The translations under genes were made by a program, and so were the position numbers. DNA of 64,000 nt from Pseudomonas lactis. GTDB lineage: Bacteria > Pseudomonadota > Gammaproteobacteria > Pseudomonadales > Pseudomonadaceae. The notes beneath the pieces were generated by a model that was not told the DNA's origin, searched no databases, and saw only the letters and a list, made by a program, of their open reading frames with translations. The stretch spans positions 1 through 64,000 of the forward strand of contig NZ_JYLO01000004.1 in assembly GCF_001439845.1 (NCBI RefSeq). The letters run 5' to 3'. The number at the start of each line of letters is the position of its first letter. The first letter of the stretch is position 1. Of the stretch, positions 30,901-39,305 are shown piece after piece.

Positions 30901-32831
30901 ACGACCTCAACGGAAACCTGCTGGAAAAGACCGAACACGGCGACGACGGCAGTCAGCTAGTGACCCGTTACGAGCGCGACCACGCCGGGCGCCTCGTACG
31001 AAAAACCCTGCCCGATAACAGCGTGGTCGACTATGCCTACGACCGCCTGGGCAACCTCCTCAGCGTCGACGACGGTAACTGGGCGTTGGCCTACGAATAC
31101 GACCGCCAAAACCGCCTGACCGCCGAGCACCAAGGCTGGGGCACCCTGCGCTACGGCTACGACGCCTGCGGCCAGCTGAAAAACTTGCGCCTGCCGGACA
31201 ACAACCGGGTCACCTTCAACCACGACAAAGGCGGCCACCTCGCCACCGTCGAACTCAACGGTGAAGTACTCACCTCACATCTGTTCAAGAGCGGCCGCGA
31301 ACACCAGCGCCAGCAAGGCCAACTGCTCAGCCACTACCACTACGACGACCAGAGCCGCCTACACGCCCATGCGGTAACCCAACAGCAAAACCATTTTTAC
31401 CAACGCCAGTACGACTACGACAAATCCGGCAACCTCACCCGCCTGCTCGACACCCGCAAAGGCGAACACCGCTACCACTACGACCCCCTCGCCCGCCTGA
31501 CCCGCGCCGACCACTCCCAAGACGTACAGGAACGCTTCGGCCACAACCCCGCTGGCAACCTGCTGATGCAAGACCGCCCCGGCCCGGACATCGTCGCGGC
31601 CAACCGCCTGATGATCCAGGGCGACCGCCATTACGACTACGACGCCTTCGGCAACCTCATCCGCGAACGACGCGGCAAGGGCCAGCAACTTGTCACTGAG
31701 TACCGCTACGACTGCCAGCATCGGTTAGTCGGGGTTACAACGCCCAACGGCCAAACCGCCAGTTATCGCTATGACCCGTTTGGGCGGCGTATCAGCAAGA
31801 CCGTGGACGGCAAGACTACCGAGTTTTTCTGGCAAGGCGACAAGCTGATTGCCGAACACCATGCAGAGCGCCATCGCAGCTACCTCTACGAGCCCGGCAG
31901 CTTCCGCCCATTGGCACTATTGGACGGTTTCGGCCCAAAAGAAACCAAGCCCTACCACTACCAACTCGACCACCTCGGCACCCCGCAAGAACTGACCAGC
32001 CCCGAAGGCGAAATCGTCTGGTCCGCCCACTACCGCGCCTACGGCCAGATCGCCCGGCTCGACGAGGGCAAAGTCGACAATCCACTGCGGTTTCAAGGCC
32101 AGTATTTCGATGCGGAAAGCGGCCTGCACTACAACCGCCATCGCTACTACAATCCGGATATTGGTCGTTACCTGACGCCGGATCCGGTGAGGTTGGCGGG
32201 AGGGATCAACGGGTACCAGTATGTACCCAATCCCACGGGGTGGGTGGATCAGCTAGGCCTAAATACATGCCCCGGTAGCAATGGGTGTAAGCCTACAACC
32301 TCACAAGATAATCCAATTGAGAACGCACGAGTTGATGAGGGACAACCGTCAGCACCTCAGACGGCTGGTGAGCAGAGACGAGCTAAGATAGAGGAGCTAA
32401 GTGAGGCGAATGCGAAGCGTCGAATTTTGGAATATGAAAAAAAGTACGACATGCATATGGTTGGCAAGCATGGACCAGAAGTTGAGTCATCTAAAGTGAG
32501 CCAGCGCTCAATAGATGGGAAAGATCCAATAACGGGCAAATTACCGCCCAAGAAAAAAGGGACTCCCAGCTCACAATTCAACAGTTGGAAGCTTCAACTT
32601 CAAGCATGGACCAAAGCAACATCAAGGGTTGAACGAGGACTTTCGCGCTATACCGGAATAGATGGCAACAAGAATGATATTGTCCAACTAGAACTGCCAG
32701 GTGCTGGACGTGGTTACAGACCAAACAAGACGGATCCGAACCATCCACATTTCAACCCTTCAATGAATGGTGCCGAAATGAAGTTTCGTAAAGACGGCAC
32801 ACCTTTTACCCTGTTCCCGATTAAGGAGTAA
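27987..32831 (+). CDS. Rhs-family polymorphic toxin
   Basis: About 1614 residues. The N-terminal 400 residues form a poorly known region without PAAR. The Rhs core begins near 420 with NGCPVSMVTGEELLTLTDG and continues with many YDxxGRL-type repeats. It ends at the conserved DPVRLAGGINGYQYVPNPTG (about 1395-1420), where Rhs proteins are self-cleaved. The last 190 residues are the variable toxin tip, with VGKHGPEV and PSSQFNSWK but no family I can name; nuclease activity is possible. The tip is AT-rich compared with the core. The start is uncertain: TTG 27987 gives SVLANLVLVPMDPEAP, but an ATG with a good ribosome site lies upstream in another frame. Delivery (probably type VI secretion) is not encoded nearby. 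Confidence 0.88.
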   Translation: MISVLANLVLVPMDPEAPKVERVFADFRTCLNTFDTWADSFLSGSALSVEQVFKVGEQVALVAPASSKKTSRTVAQCKAQGGLTLVHLFESTQFVPIGNTPVRLQAVAQDGSPVGAPLHRTIGPSGILEVSDCSRDQQYEITFYPTVSKAHVQALYASYESVITGLEADLRTAWAEHFKPRWADFAKAPAYKRSGIQGIAFATGLGKALYNLWDNITELYDLLANLKSNSETLLKYLSQAELDALLKLGKDTLAKGLLVLSDEPLLFIYLSALVAWVRMLPPPDMYELLGEITGEVLINLLLIWATRGIGVQLRLGAQTLSHVKSGRARALLELLAEQVTGPRLETHVEAAKPVLLSSAATPIKTVPAVPLKAGDTLVSNPVPMVRGKAQRTTLVRQEPVDDVPAVASNPKGDAAASADKTVTNGCPVSMVTGEELLTLTDGALDGILPFEWTRLYRTSAVEVDCGLGLGWSHALAHRLVVSGDSVVWTDHENRHTQFPLPSDSRPAITNSLAEAAIYLGSAPDELVLAQASRFYHFRDGVLTAISDAYDNRLRICRDRSGRIERLDNGAGRSLLLRYELDRIVAVDYQVHRAKGREPYVWETEQNLVSYAYDEDGRLVCATNAVGESERYRYDDQHVILERQLAGGASFFWAWERAGKAARCVRHWASFSQMDTRYAWGDDGHVTVHNADGSQEVYVHDDRARLVQRIDPDGAQHYKSYDDKGRLTVEQDPMGAVTAYQYDDAGRLVALFPGDDEPTSYEHDNGFVRVVRRGEAVWKYERNVQGDVIRKIDPDGNSTDYSYDKHGQLVEVWYPDSSCQRLVWNERGQLLEEQLPNGGIKRYRYDDLGRQVACEDEHGALTQYHWDCVGRLIRLVLPGGGCREFSYNPYGKIIAERDELGHVTRYEYADGLHLISRRINADGTQVKYRYDNARLLLTEIENEAGETYQLDYHPNGLIRQETGFDGQRTAYAYDLNGNLLEKTEHGDDGSQLVTRYERDHAGRLVRKTLPDNSVVDYAYDRLGNLLSVDDGNWALAYEYDRQNRLTAEHQGWGTLRYGYDACGQLKNLRLPDNNRVTFNHDKGGHLATVELNGEVLTSHLFKSGREHQRQQGQLLSHYHYDDQSRLHAHAVTQQQNHFYQRQYDYDKSGNLTRLLDTRKGEHRYHYDPLARLTRADHSQDVQERFGHNPAGNLLMQDRPGPDIVAANRLMIQGDRHYDYDAFGNLIRERRGKGQQLVTEYRYDCQHRLVGVTTPNGQTASYRYDPFGRRISKTVDGKTTEFFWQGDKLIAEHHAERHRSYLYEPGSFRPLALLDGFGPKETKPYHYQLDHLGTPQELTSPEGEIVWSAHYRAYGQIARLDEGKVDNPLRFQGQYFDAESGLHYNRHRYYNPDIGRYLTPDPVRLAGGINGYQYVPNPTGWVDQLGLNTCPGSNGCKPTTSQDNPIENARVDEGQPSAPQTAGEQRRAKIEELSEANAKRRILEYEKKYDMHMVGKHGPEVESSKVSQRSIDGKDPITGKLPPKKKGTPSSQFNSWKLQLQAWTKATSRVERGLSRYTGIDGNKNDIVQLELPGAGRGYRPNKTDPNHPHFNPSMNGAEMKFRKDGTPFTLFPIKE

Positions 32832-32833
32832 AA

Positions 32834-33253
32834 ATGTTATTTCATCCATCCTCCGAGCACATCCCTTTCGACGCAAGCCTGCGCTATTTCGTAGGAATTT
32901 TTGACATCTACGACAGAGAAGAATCAAAGGGAGAAGAACTGCACGCCTACAACCCTAACAACCAGAAAGATCGAGAAGCTTTGATCCTAAGATACTGCCT
33001 GGATCCTTACAACGAATTCTCCCACCGCCACAAATATAAGCTGATGGAAAATTTGTCCTTCGCTCTAAATACTGAAAATTTTGACTTTAGCTCGTTCTTT
33101 GAAGACGACCCCGATGAGTATTCAACGATGGCCTGGGACGAAACAGAAATAGCCGACCCCCGAGGCTTCTTTGCAGACATTTATCGACTGGCCAACGAGG
33201 TCTGGAAAGACGACCTCCAAAAAGCCAGTCTCGAAGACCCTTCCACATGGTGA
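32834..33253 (+). CDS. Probable immunity protein for the Rhs toxin
   Basis: 139 residues, acidic (many Asp and Glu, for example FFEDDPDEYS), soluble and without a signal peptide. It starts two bases after the Rhs stop; AAGGAG overlaps the end of the Rhs gene, so the pair is co-translated. AT content is like that of the toxin tip, so tip and immunity gene probably came together. The family is not recognised; the role is inferred from position, size and charge. Confidence 0.75.
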   Translation: MLFHPSSEHIPFDASLRYFVGIFDIYDREESKGEELHAYNPNNQKDREALILRYCLDPYNEFSHRHKYKLMENLSFALNTENFDFSSFFEDDPDEYSTMAWDETEIADPRGFFADIYRLANEVWKDDLQKASLEDPSTW

Positions 33254-33346
33254 CTTTCACATTGAATGCAGTACTCGATGTCGGAGGGGCTGACCCCAAT
33301 GCGAGTCAACCAAGCAAACACAACGCTCAAATCAACAAAGATCAAA

Positions 33347-33434
33347 TGCGGGAGCTGGCTTGCCTGCGAAAGCGGTAGTGCAGTAACACATGCAGCGACT
33401 GACACACCGCCTTCGCGGGCAAGCCCGCTCCCAC
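33347..33434. repeat. REPIN
   Basis: Imperfect inverted REP arms (33347-33376 and about 33406-33434): the left carries GGGAGCTGGCTTGCCTGCGA, the right GCGGGCAAGCCCGCTCCCA. It lies between the convergent immunity and carboxypeptidase genes. Confidence 0.85.
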
Positions 33435-33508
33435 AGGGGATCTGCGTTTGCCTGAGGGGCATTCCTCCCCCATTCAAATCTGCTTCGTTCGATCATCCAG
33501 TGTTCTGA

Positions 33509-34738
33509 TCAGCGCTTGGACAACTCCATAATCATCCGACTCAACAAATAAACCCGCGGCGCCACACTTTCCACCTCGGCATATTCCTCCGCCGTATGAA
33601 TATTGCCCCCCACTATCCCAAACCCATCCAACGTCGGCGTGCCTACCCCCGCGGACAAGCTGGCATCCGCCGCGCCGCCGCTGCCTTCGATGGTCAACTT
33701 GCGTCCCAGTTCGCCATAAATCCCTTGGGCAATCGCTACCAACTTATCCGACTCGGCGGTCTGCGGCATCGGCGGCAGGCCGCGCTGCAGGCTGGTTTTC
33801 ACTTCGGTTTCCGGGATCAATTTGTTGGCTGAAACCCGGGCCAGGTCTTTCTCGATCCGGTCGAATTCTTCCGGCAAGGCCGCACGCACGTCGGCCTTGG
33901 CGGTGGCCTGGTCAGGGATGACGTTGGTGCGGTCGCCAGCCTTGAGCACGGTGAAGTTGATGGTGGTTTTCTTGTCTTCGTCGCCGAGTTTGCCCAGTTG
34001 CAGGATCTGGTGCGCGGCTTCCATGGCGGCGTTGCGTCCCAGTTCCGGGGCGACGCCGGCGTGGGCGGCCTTGCCTTTGACTTCGACCACGGCGGTAGCG
34101 CTGCCTTTGCGCCACACCACCAGGCCGTCGGCGGGGCGACCGGGTTCCAGGTTCAGGGTCACGTCGTGGCCCTTGGCAGTGTTGCGGATCAGTTCGGAGG
34201 CGGCGTCGGAGCCGGTTTCTTCGCTGGCGTCGAGCAGGAAGGTGATCTGCGCGTAGTCCTTGAAACCCTGGCTTTTGAGAACTTTGAGCGCATAGATGCC
34301 CGCGACGATGCCGCCCTTGTCATCCATCACGCCGGGGCCGTAGGCGCGGCCGTCCTTGATGTGGAAGGGGCGCTCGGCAGCCGAGCCTTCCTTGAATACG
34401 GTGTCCATATGGGCCATCAGCAGGATCTTGGCCTTGCCGGTGCCTTTGAGGGTGGCGACCACATGGCTGTTGTTGGCGGCTTTATCCGGCACCAATTCGA
34501 TGGTGAAACCCAACTGTTTCAACTCGTCCACGGCGATATCGCGCACTTGGGTCAGGCCCGGCTCGTAGCCTGAGCCCGAGTCGATATTCACCAGGCGCTC
34601 CAGCAGCTTCAAGGCTTCGGCCTTGTATTGTTCGGCCTGTTGCTGGATCTGTTTATGAGGCTCGGCGCTGTAGGCCGGCAGGCTGAAAGACAAGGCCAGG
34701 GTAGCGGCCAACAGGGTACGCGGGAAGGTGAAGAGCAT
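33509..34738 (-). CDS. Glutamate carboxypeptidase (M20, carboxypeptidase G2-like)
   Basis: 409 residues from ATG 34738, which has AAGGA seven bases upstream. A signal peptide (1-23, ending AYSA) sends it to the periplasm. M20 metallopeptidase motifs are complete: LLMAHMDTV (metal His and catalytic Asp, near 100), GPGVMDDKGG (bridging Asp, near 128), ASEETGSD (catalytic Glu and metal Glu, near 165) and the C-terminal His in GNIHTAEEYAE. The sequence closely resembles carboxypeptidase G2, which removes C-terminal glutamate from folates and related N-acyl glutamates. It is followed, on the same strand, by nothing co-transcribed; the cyclase gene upstream is 48 bases away. Confidence 0.92.
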   Translation of the reverse strand: MLFTFPRTLLAATLALSFSLPAYSAEPHKQIQQQAEQYKAEALKLLERLVNIDSGSGYEPGLTQVRDIAVDELKQLGFTIELVPDKAANNSHVVATLKGTGKAKILLMAHMDTVFKEGSAAERPFHIKDGRAYGPGVMDDKGGIVAGIYALKVLKSQGFKDYAQITFLLDASEETGSDAASELIRNTAKGHDVTLNLEPGRPADGLVVWRKGSATAVVEVKGKAAHAGVAPELGRNAAMEAAHQILQLGKLGDEDKKTTINFTVLKAGDRTNVIPDQATAKADVRAALPEEFDRIEKDLARVSANKLIPETEVKTSLQRGLPPMPQTAESDKLVAIAQGIYGELGRKLTIEGSGGAADASLSAGVGTPTLDGFGIVGGNIHTAEEYAEVESVAPRVYLLSRMIMELSKR

Positions 34739-34786
34739 GGACCGATCCTTGTTTTTTGTTGGAGGGTGCCCCGCCACCCTACCCCA

Positions 34787-35845
34787 CTAAACTGACCGCA
34801 ACCAACTGCCCTGTACCGAACTGACCCGGTTGCGCCCGCTGCTTTTGGCCTCGTACAGCGCCTGGTCGGCATCGTTGAGCCAACTGATGGAGTCGGCGTG
34901 GCTCGGCTGGTACGGCGCCAGGCCGATGCTCAGGCTCACTCGCAGTGTCGGGTCCTGGGCGTAGGCCAAGGCGTTGAAGCGACCGCGCAAGGCCTCCATC
35001 ACCTCGGTGGCACGGTTGAGGGGCATATCGGGCAGTATCACGCAGAACTCATCGCCGCCATAACGGCCGGCCAGGTCGGTGGTGCGCAGGTTCTGGCGCA
35101 ACACCTTGCTCAGTTGGCGCAGGACGATATCGCCGGTCACATGGCCGTAGGTGTCGTTGATGGTCTTGAAGTGGTCGATGTCGATCAACGCGATGGCGGC
35201 ACCGGCCGGGCCTTGGCGGCAACGTTGAAACTCGAGGTCCAGGTGGTCCTTCCAGGCGCCGTGGTTGAGCAGGCCCGACAGGCTGTCGGTGCGGCTCAAG
35301 GCCAGCAGTTCGCGCTTGTGGCGGGCCAAGGTGACGGCCTGGCGGTAGCAGATCCAGCCCAGGGCCAGGGGATACAGCATCAGGATCGGCAGGCAGGCAT
35401 ACAACTGGGCCTGGGTAGTCACGGCGATAAACCCAGGCGTGAACAGCAGCAGCGCGGTGCTCAGCCCCAATGCCTGCGCCGCCCAACCCGCAAACAGGAA
35501 GCGCGGCCCGCCGATGGCGACGTTGTTCATGCTCATCATCGACAGGGTGGTGACGCTGGGCAGCGGGTTGAAGTGCATCGCGCCAACCCAGAACCCACCG
35601 CAAAAGGAATCGAACAGCAGGCTGCGGCGTTCGCTGCGCAAGGTATTGGCCGAGCGCAACGAGCATTGAAAAGCCAGGTGCGGCCACGCAAAGGCGTTGA
35701 TCAGCATCCAGGCCCACACCCACAGGGGCGGGCTCAACGGATACATGCCGAACGCCACGCACACAAAGCCGAGCGTCAGCCCCAACAGGCGGGATTTGTA
35801 CAAGCGCAAAGCGAGCGGAAGTCCTTTTCCTCCGACGGCTGGCAT
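34787..35845 (-). CDS. Diguanylate cyclase, MASE2-GGDEF
   Basis: 352 residues. The N-terminal membrane sensor is MASE2 (RLYKSRLLGLTLGFVCVA, and WAWMLINAFAWPHLAFQ near 45-62), as in AdrA/DgcC. The GGDEF domain (about 185-345) has an intact active site, RYGGDEF near 269. The feedback I-site R-x-x-D (RTTD) is five residues upstream. The enzyme should make c-di-GMP at the inner membrane and be product-inhibited. No start with a strong ribosome site is visible; ATG 35845 gives the complete MASE2. Confidence 0.9.
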   Translation of the reverse strand: MPAVGGKGLPLALRLYKSRLLGLTLGFVCVAFGMYPLSPPLWVWAWMLINAFAWPHLAFQCSLRSANTLRSERRSLLFDSFCGGFWVGAMHFNPLPSVTTLSMMSMNNVAIGGPRFLFAGWAAQALGLSTALLLFTPGFIAVTTQAQLYACLPILMLYPLALGWICYRQAVTLARHKRELLALSRTDSLSGLLNHGAWKDHLDLEFQRCRQGPAGAAIALIDIDHFKTINDTYGHVTGDIVLRQLSKVLRQNLRTTDLAGRYGGDEFCVILPDMPLNRATEVMEALRGRFNALAYAQDPTLRVSLSIGLAPYQPSHADSISWLNDADQALYEAKSSGRNRVSSVQGSWLRSV

Positions 35846-35924
35846 GGTGGGGGCGATCCTGGGTGATTGCCTGGAGTCTAACAGGGCAACGTCAAATCGC
35901 CACTACCGCTTATTGGCTAATACT

Positions 35925-36557
35925 TCAGTGCGAAAACCCACGCGCCAGCATCAAGGCCACGCCCAGCAGCAACACGGCTGTGATCCGCTGCAACAGCACG
36001 CGCCGCTTGGGGTTTTCCAGCACGTGCTTGATGCGCTGGCCGAAATAGCAATACAGGCAGCCGCTGGCAAATTGCAGCAACAGAAAGGTTGCGCCGAGAA
36101 TGGCGATGTCCGCCGCCGAGCTGTGTTCACCAGCACCGGCAAACTGCGGGAACACGGCGCTGAACATGATGATGGTCTTGGGGTTGGAAAACCCGGTCAA
36201 CAGCCCTTTGCCGAACAGGCTTCGCGCGCCCTCAACCGTGCCGGCGTTGTTGATCGATACGCCACTGCTGGTCCACTGCTTGTAGGCCAGGTAAAGAATG
36301 TAGGCCACCCCGACAAACTGGATGGTCTGGGTAACGGCGAGGTTGCCCTTGATCAACTCCGAAAAGCCCACGGCAAAGATCAGGATCGAAATCAGGTACG
36401 ACACACTGGCGCCGACCTGCGCCGGGATCGAACTGCGCAGTCCGTCCTTCAAGCCCAGGCTGAGCAACAGCAGGGTCATGGGGCCCGGGCTGAAGGTCAT
36501 GGTGGCGCAAAACAACAGGAAGTAGAGAAATGAAGACAGGGTTAACGCACTTGTCAT
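35925..36557 (-). CDS. LysE family exporter
   Basis: About 210 residues from ATG 36557. Six membrane segments are apparent and the family motif FSPGPMTLLLLSLGLKDG lies near 20-37, with GFSNPKTIIMFSAVFPQF near 122-140. LysE proteins export amino acids or derivatives. It is the last of three genes on this strand, 69 bases from the TIM-barrel gene, so its substrate may be the product of that operon. Confidence 0.85.
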   Translation of the reverse strand: MTSALTLSSFLYFLLFCATMTFSPGPMTLLLLSLGLKDGLRSSIPAQVGASVSYLISILIFAVGFSELIKGNLAVTQTIQFVGVAYILYLAYKQWTSSGVSINNAGTVEGARSLFGKGLLTGFSNPKTIIMFSAVFPQFAGAGEHSSAADIAILGATFLLLQFASGCLYCYFGQRIKHVLENPKRRVLLQRITAVLLLGVALMLARGFSH

Positions 36558-36626
36558 GGCCAGCACCTTGAATAAAGAGAAACAGCAGCAACGGGGCGAA
36601 CGCAGCCAGCGCCCGCCCCAGGCCGA

Positions 36627-37496
36627 TCAGGCGACGGCGATTTCGGTGGTCAGGGAGTCGCGGTACATCACCGCCAGGTCAGCCAGGGCGGCCTTGGCGG
36701 TCTGGTTGCGGGTTTCAAACGCGACCAGGCCCTTCCAGTTAGTCTCGACAATAGCCTGCAGCACATCGGCGTAATCGCAGTTGCCGTCATGGATGCCGAA
36801 GTGCTGGTCTTGCACGCCGTTGTTGTTGCTGAAGGAAATGCCCTTGATCAGGTGGTGGTACTTGCGCACCACTTCTGCCGGCAGGCCGTTCTCGATGTTG
36901 GCGTGGCCGGCATCGAGGAAGAAGTACACATTGCTGTGGGCTTGCAGGCGCTCGAACACAAAGGCGTATTCCGCTTCATGGGTGAAGATGTAATGGAATG
37001 GCCGATAGTTGACGTAGTTGGACAGGTTTTCCAGGTAGATATCCGTGCCCTTGGCCTCGGCGTACAACGCCAGTTCCTGCACCGACTTGAGGTAATGCTC
37101 CAGGGCAACCTTCTTGGCCATCAACACCATTTTCGGCTCGACGATGCAACCACCGTGAATGATCAACGGCGCGCCCAGGCGGCTGGCGATGTCGATTTCC
37201 TTCTTCACGTACTCCACGGCCGCGCTACGGAAGGCTTCGACATCACTGCCCAACGGCGCCTTGAAGTTGCCGTGGAAAACCGGCTTGACCCCCGTGGCCG
37301 CGATTTGCGCTTGCAGGCTTTCGATACGCGCCTCGGTCCAGTCATCGACCATTTCGCCGAACAGGCTGCCGTCGATGTACCAGTGGGTGCAGTCACCTTC
37401 GATGGCGGTTTGCAGGCCCTTTTCGGCGCCCAGGTATTTCTGGTGGGCCACACCGGTGCAGAACGGGACGGTGGCGTTGATCAGTTTGCTGTCCAT
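36627..37496 (-). CDS. TIM-barrel sugar isomerase/epimerase-like protein (AP endonuclease 2 fold)
   Basis: 289 residues. Features of the xylose-isomerase-like TIM barrel are present: IIHGGCIVE near 112-120, DIYLENLSNYVN near 152-163 (metal Glu), FFLDAGHANIENG near 194-206 (Asp and His ligands) and FGIHDGNCDYADV near 236-248. These suggest an active metal site. The substrate is unknown. The gene is preceded by AAAGGA, starts 27 bases after the rubredoxin stop and is followed by the exporter. It is likely an enzyme of a small-molecule pathway under the divergent MocR regulator. Confidence 0.8.
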   Translation of the reverse strand: MDSKLINATVPFCTGVAHQKYLGAEKGLQTAIEGDCTHWYIDGSLFGEMVDDWTEARIESLQAQIAATGVKPVFHGNFKAPLGSDVEAFRSAAVEYVKKEIDIASRLGAPLIIHGGCIVEPKMVLMAKKVALEHYLKSVQELALYAEAKGTDIYLENLSNYVNYRPFHYIFTHEAEYAFVFERLQAHSNVYFFLDAGHANIENGLPAEVVRKYHHLIKGISFSNNNGVQDQHFGIHDGNCDYADVLQAIVETNWKGLVAFETRNQTAKAALADLAVMYRDSLTTEIAVA

Positions 37497-37523
37497 GGGA
37501 CGATTCCTTTCGTTGATGGCGGG

Positions 37524-37706
37524 TCAGGCTTCTTGAGGTTCGGGTAGGTTGATGGCCATGAAATCGGCCTTGGTCACGCCGCAATCCGGGCATGCCCAGT
37601 CTTCAGGCACCTCTTCCCAAGGGGTGCCTGCGGGAATTCCGTCCTCCGGAATACCCAGTTCTTCTACGTACATAAAACCGCAGGGTGCGCACATATAAGT
37701 CTTCAT
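37524..37706 (-). CDS. Rubredoxin-like protein
   Basis: 60 residues. The two Cys pairs of rubredoxin (YMCAPCGFMY at 4-13 and DWACPDCGVTKADF near 37-50) and the conserved GIPAGTPWEEVPEDW are intact, so it should bind one iron. It differs from typical rubredoxins in an acidic insertion-like VEELGIPEDGI. It is first in the rubredoxin / TIM-barrel / LysE set, which suggests electron supply to an oxidase or a tag-like role in this pathway. No rubredoxin reductase is nearby. Confidence 0.88.
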   Translation of the reverse strand: MKTYMCAPCGFMYVEELGIPEDGIPAGTPWEEVPEDWACPDCGVTKADFMAINLPEPQEA

Positions 37707-37809
37707 GGAAATGCAAAATCCATTGCTTAGGTGTAGGAAATTTCGCCATCTCCTGGCGAGATGCCGCGCAGTCTAGGGGAGTGGCATTGCACAAGGCAGG
37801 TAAAGTGAT

Positions 37810-37825
37810 GCCTAATCCAGCCTAA
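37810..37825. promoter_or_regulatory. Direct repeat in the MocR intergenic region, candidate operator
   Basis: GCCTAA occurs at 37810-37815 and again at 37820-37825, a 10-base period, in the 158-base space between the divergent rubredoxin and MocR genes. MocR regulators often bind direct repeats in their own divergent spacers. The match is short and the assignment tentative. Confidence 0.35.
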
Positions 37826-37864
37826 CTTCACCGGTAAAAGCACCGGCAAACACAAGGACGCGTC

Positions 37865-39301
37865 ATGTTTGTATCCGCCATCGCTTTTGTAGAGGGCACG
37901 CCCAAGGTCCAACAGATCGTCGAGGCGTTCAGCCACGCCATCGAAAATAGCGAATGGGCCCCGGGCAGCAAACTGCCATCCGTGCGTGAACTGACCCAGA
38001 TCCTCGGCGTCAGCAAGTTCACCCTCAACGAGGCACTGGACCGTCTGCGCGGTCGCCACCTGCTCACCTCAAGCCAAGGCCGCGGCTACTTCGTGGCGAT
38101 GGACAGCACCCGCCCAGCCTCGGCGACCTGGGTGGACCTGTTGCCCCAAGACCTGCTCAGCGTTTTGCGCCGGCCCTTGGCCACTGCCAGTGGCGAACTG
38201 CGCCCTGGCGGCGGGCACTTGCCGGAGGATTGGCTCAATGGCGAAGCGATCCGCCAGGCGATGCGCAGCGTAGTGCGTGCGCCGTCACTGCGCATCGCCG
38301 GGCTGGGCACACCGGCGGGGCTGTTGCCGTTGCGCCAGGCGCTGCAGCAGAAACTGCACGGCGAAGGCTTGTCGGTGCCAGTGGAACAAATCATCACCAC
38401 ACCCAATACCGTGCAGGGCCTGGACATGCTCATGCGCCTGCTCGCCCGCCCCGGCGACACGGTGCTGCTCGATGCACCGTGCTACTTCAACTTCCACGCC
38501 AACCTGGCGCTGCACGGCGTCAAAGTCATCACCATTGCCCGCCGCCCCGACGGCTTTGACTTCACCGCCCTCGAACAACTGCTGGCCGAACACCGCCCCA
38601 GCCTGTACCTGACCACAAGCGTGTTACACAATCCCACCGGCCACTCCTTCAGCCCCAGCCAGGCGTTCCGCCTGCTGCAACTGACCCAGCACTATCACTG
38701 CCACATCGTCGAGGACGACCTCTACGGCGACCTGCACCCCAACCCACCCCCACGCCTGGCCGCCGTCGCCGGGCTGGACCAGGTCACCTACCTGTCGGGT
38801 TTCTCAAAGATCCTGAGTGCCAACACCCGCGTCAGCTACGTCGTCGCCGCGCCGCAACTGGCCGCCAACCTGACCAACATGAAATTGATGAGCGGCGGCG
38901 TCACCTCCGAACTGTTCGAACAGATCGTCTACCGCATGCTCAGCGAAGGCAGCTACGCCAAGCACCGCAAACGCATGGTGCAGCGCCTGATGGAAGCCGG
39001 TGGGCGCGTCGAACAATGGCTCAAGCGCTGCGGGTGCGAATTGCCCATGGCGTATGAAGGCGGGATGTTCATCTGGGCGCGCCTGCCACCCGGCGTAAAC
39101 GGCGAACTCCTGGCCCAGGAAGCCCTGAAACGCAGCATGGTACTGGCCCCCGGCGCCCTGTTTGGCTACGATCCGGCCCATCGCGACTCAATGCGCTTCA
39201 ATGTGGCACACAGCGACGAACCGCGCGTGCAGCGAGTGTTCGAGGCGTTGCTGCTGCACGGTGTCGCCCAAAAAAGCAAAAGCCCCCCAACCCCAACCTA
39301 A
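37865..39301 (+). CDS. MocR-type regulator (GntR HTH fused to aminotransferase-like domain)
   Basis: 478 residues. The N-terminal GntR winged helix (about 12-75) contains PGSKLPSVRELTQILGVSKFTLNEA. The C-terminal fold-type I PLP domain has HNPTGHSFSP (near 257) and the Lys-containing LSGFSKILSANTRVSYV (near 305-321), so cofactor binding is likely. AAGGA precedes the start. It is divergent from the rubredoxin / TIM-barrel / LysE genes and is probably their regulator, sensing an amino-acid-like ligand. Confidence 0.9.
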   Translation: MFVSAIAFVEGTPKVQQIVEAFSHAIENSEWAPGSKLPSVRELTQILGVSKFTLNEALDRLRGRHLLTSSQGRGYFVAMDSTRPASATWVDLLPQDLLSVLRRPLATASGELRPGGGHLPEDWLNGEAIRQAMRSVVRAPSLRIAGLGTPAGLLPLRQALQQKLHGEGLSVPVEQIITTPNTVQGLDMLMRLLARPGDTVLLDAPCYFNFHANLALHGVKVITIARRPDGFDFTALEQLLAEHRPSLYLTTSVLHNPTGHSFSPSQAFRLLQLTQHYHCHIVEDDLYGDLHPNPPPRLAAVAGLDQVTYLSGFSKILSANTRVSYVVAAPQLAANLTNMKLMSGGVTSELFEQIVYRMLSEGSYAKHRKRMVQRLMEAGGRVEQWLKRCGCELPMAYEGGMFIWARLPPGVNGELLAQEALKRSMVLAPGALFGYDPAHRDSMRFNVAHSDEPRVQRVFEALLLHGVAQKSKSPPTPT

Positions 39302-39305
39302 CCTT

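Noticed and set aside
36627..37706. Methanobactin/DUF692-type RiPP cluster
   Set aside because: The TIM barrel is of the AP endonuclease 2/isomerase kind rather than DUF692, and the small neighbour is a plain rubredoxin, not a precursor peptide.
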